From Coriobacteriales bacterium (GTDB lineage Bacteria > Actinomycetota > Coriobacteriia > Coriobacteriales > UBA8131): 64,000 nucleotides of DNA. Positions 63,142 through 64,000 of this stretch are shown in pieces. The notes under the pieces are model-generated. The model was given only the letters and a program-made list of their open reading frames with translations, was not told the origin of the DNA and searched no databases. Within the stretch, counting starts at the first letter, position 1; each line of letters starts with the position of its first letter. The stretch lies in assembly GCA_031282405.1 (NCBI GenBank), contig JAITDU010000023.1, positions 1 through 64,000 on the forward strand, in the 5' to 3' direction. The position numbers and the translations under genes were made by a program.

Positions 63142-64000
63142 TTAGGCGGTAACTACCGCGCGATTGTCCTGGTTTTTGTCGCCATCATCGTCTTTTGTCT
63201 TGCGAAGCGCCACGACGGTATGGATGATACCCATTATCGCAAACAAGGCAAATAGGGCAACGATGATAGGAGTATACGCGTCCAGCCAGGCCGTCGGTCT
63301 GTTAAGGCCGTCAAGCACAAGCCATACCACGACGGTGATAAGCCCCAGAACCACAGCCGCAATACCGGTTAAAAGGATGGCTCCTTTAAAATGCCTGCGC
63401 CTGAGGAGATTGGCTGCCAGCAACACCAACGAGCCGAGAGCGGCAAGGACCGCAAGGATCAGGTTGAGCAGGCTTATGACCAAGGTAGTGTCCAGGTTGC
63501 CCAGGGGCACATTGCCCTCGGCGAGATCCACGACGGGGTTTCCGGTTTGAGACTGAAGAGCCTCTACCTCTTCTGGCGCGAAGCCTTCGGCCAAAAGCTC
63601 TGCCGGGGCCGGTGTGGGTGTGTCGACAACAGCGGGCACTGTGGGATCAGGCTCGGGCTCAGGATTATCTGTCGCAATCAAGGCATAAAGCGCCTTTATG
63701 TCGATATCGGTTGTGACGTTGGTAAAGTCTTTGTCCCAGCCGGTAAAGGTGTAGCCTTCGCGCGTTGGGTCGCTTGGCGCTGTGGCGTCAGAGCCGTAAG
63801 ATACCGTCTCGGATTTGAGTTCGGTGCCGTCAAAGTCTAAGAAGCGCACCGTGAAGGTGTTGAGCGCCCATTGGGCATACAGCGTGATATTGCCGCTGAC
63901 GGTGAATGTTTCATTTGCCGCATAGGGCGTACCCTTGCCGTCCTTGGCCGTGTTCCAGCCGGCGAACGTGTAGGTGCCCAGAGCCAGATTGCCCGTGTTG
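63142..64000 (-). CDS. InlB B-repeat membrane protein, C-terminal part (continues beyond right edge)
   Basis: 286 codons open to the right edge. Two Listeria-Bacteroides (InlB B) repeats are visible: TFAGWNTAKDGKGTPYAANE with LYAQW, then VRFLDFDGTELKSETVSYGS with GYTFTGWDKDF. A Pro/Glu linker (DNPEPEPDPTVPAVVDTP) follows, then three membrane helices (VISLLNLILAVLAALGSLVL, LLTGIAAVVLGLITVVVWLV and IIVALFALFAIMGIIHTVVA) and a charged tail. A surface protein anchored by its C-terminal membrane domain rather than by an LPxTG signal. Stop TAA at 63142. Confidence 0.85.
   Translation of the reverse strand, partial: NTGNLALGTYTFAGWNTAKDGKGTPYAANETFTVSGNITLYAQWALNTFTVRFLDFDGTELKSETVSYGSDATAPSDPTREGYTFTGWDKDFTNVTTDIDIKALYALIATDNPEPEPDPTVPAVVDTPTPAPAELLAEGFAPEEVEALQSQTGNPVVDLAEGNVPLGNLDTTLVISLLNLILAVLAALGSLVLLAANLLRRRHFKGAILLTGIAAVVLGLITVVVWLVLDGLNRPTAWLDAYTPIIVALFALFAIMGIIHTVVALRKTKDDDGDKNQDNRAVVTA

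Noticed and set aside
1-64000. tRNA, rRNA and CRISPR search by eye
   Set aside because: No tRNA T-loop/acceptor pattern, rRNA segment, or regular repeat-spacer array was recognised; a tRNAscan or CRISPR finder run would settle this.

Overview
The window reads as a chromosome segment of an anaerobic actinomycete, most likely class Coriobacteriia (Eggerthellales/Coriobacteriales). The evidence for this is a DUF2510 protein (an actinobacterial family), a cytoplasmic molybdopterin oxidoreductase with a small Fe-S partner and MFS transporters, a soluble fumarate-reductase-like flavoprotein, a bacterial Elp3, giant SpaA-type and InlB-type surface proteins, and frequent GTG/TTG starts. This assignment is inferred from gene content; no rRNA or tRNA gene was seen.

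Layout. 1-6686 (minus) is one uninterrupted reading frame of at least 2228 codons for a secreted surface protein with about eight SpaA/Cna-B-like modules; its C-terminus lies beyond the left edge. 7450-10492 is a ppx-ppk polyphosphate pair. An Fe-S/CCG protein, a rhodanese and a Fic protein with a heptad-repeat linker follow. 13843-16554 holds elp3 divergent from a Trm9-like methyltransferase, a possible eukaryote-type wobble-uridine (mcm5U) pathway. A deoxyinosine-type DNA glycosylase and an ArsR/aldo-keto reductase operon complete this part.

19-27 kb is an accessory, decaying zone. It contains a frameshifted phospholipase-B-like gene, a 257-bp relic of a REP-associated tyrosine transposase (RAYT) with perfect 29-bp inverted ends, a prepilin fused to a glycine-rich domain whose stop codon abuts three REP copies, a BRO-N protein, abutting relics of a relaxase and a serine recombinase, a VOC protein, and a membrane-anchored XRE regulator with three short beta-type repeats. 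An alcohol dehydrogenase and a flavoprotein follow. A candidate structured RNA then lies at about 30476-30975.

31193-38489 is a tightly overlapping operon: ECF S and T components, a double ATPase, an AraC regulator and two fused ABC exporter-fold proteins of the YbtPQ/IrtAB type. It probably imports metal, a siderophore or another small ligand. 38.6-40 kb is debris (DUF1801 and cupin fragments, an IS1634-like fragment joined to a molybdoenzyme fragment). 40107-46792 is a TetR / MFS / Fe-S / molybdopterin enzyme / zinc-ribbon / MFS cluster whose organisation resembles gut catechol-dehydroxylase loci.

47155-48546 is a mini-island at the 3' end of guaA, bounded by copies of TTACTCCCACTC and carrying a BRO-N-Fic fusion. 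The remainder is housekeeping: guaA, rplM-rpsI, a DUF2510 protein, and the minus-strand block gyrB-gyrA-glmS-acpS-nnrD-alr. Several of these enzymes carry low-complexity insertions or tails, and GyrA has Val where E. coli has Ser83. The right edge holds the C-terminal part of an InlB-repeat membrane protein.
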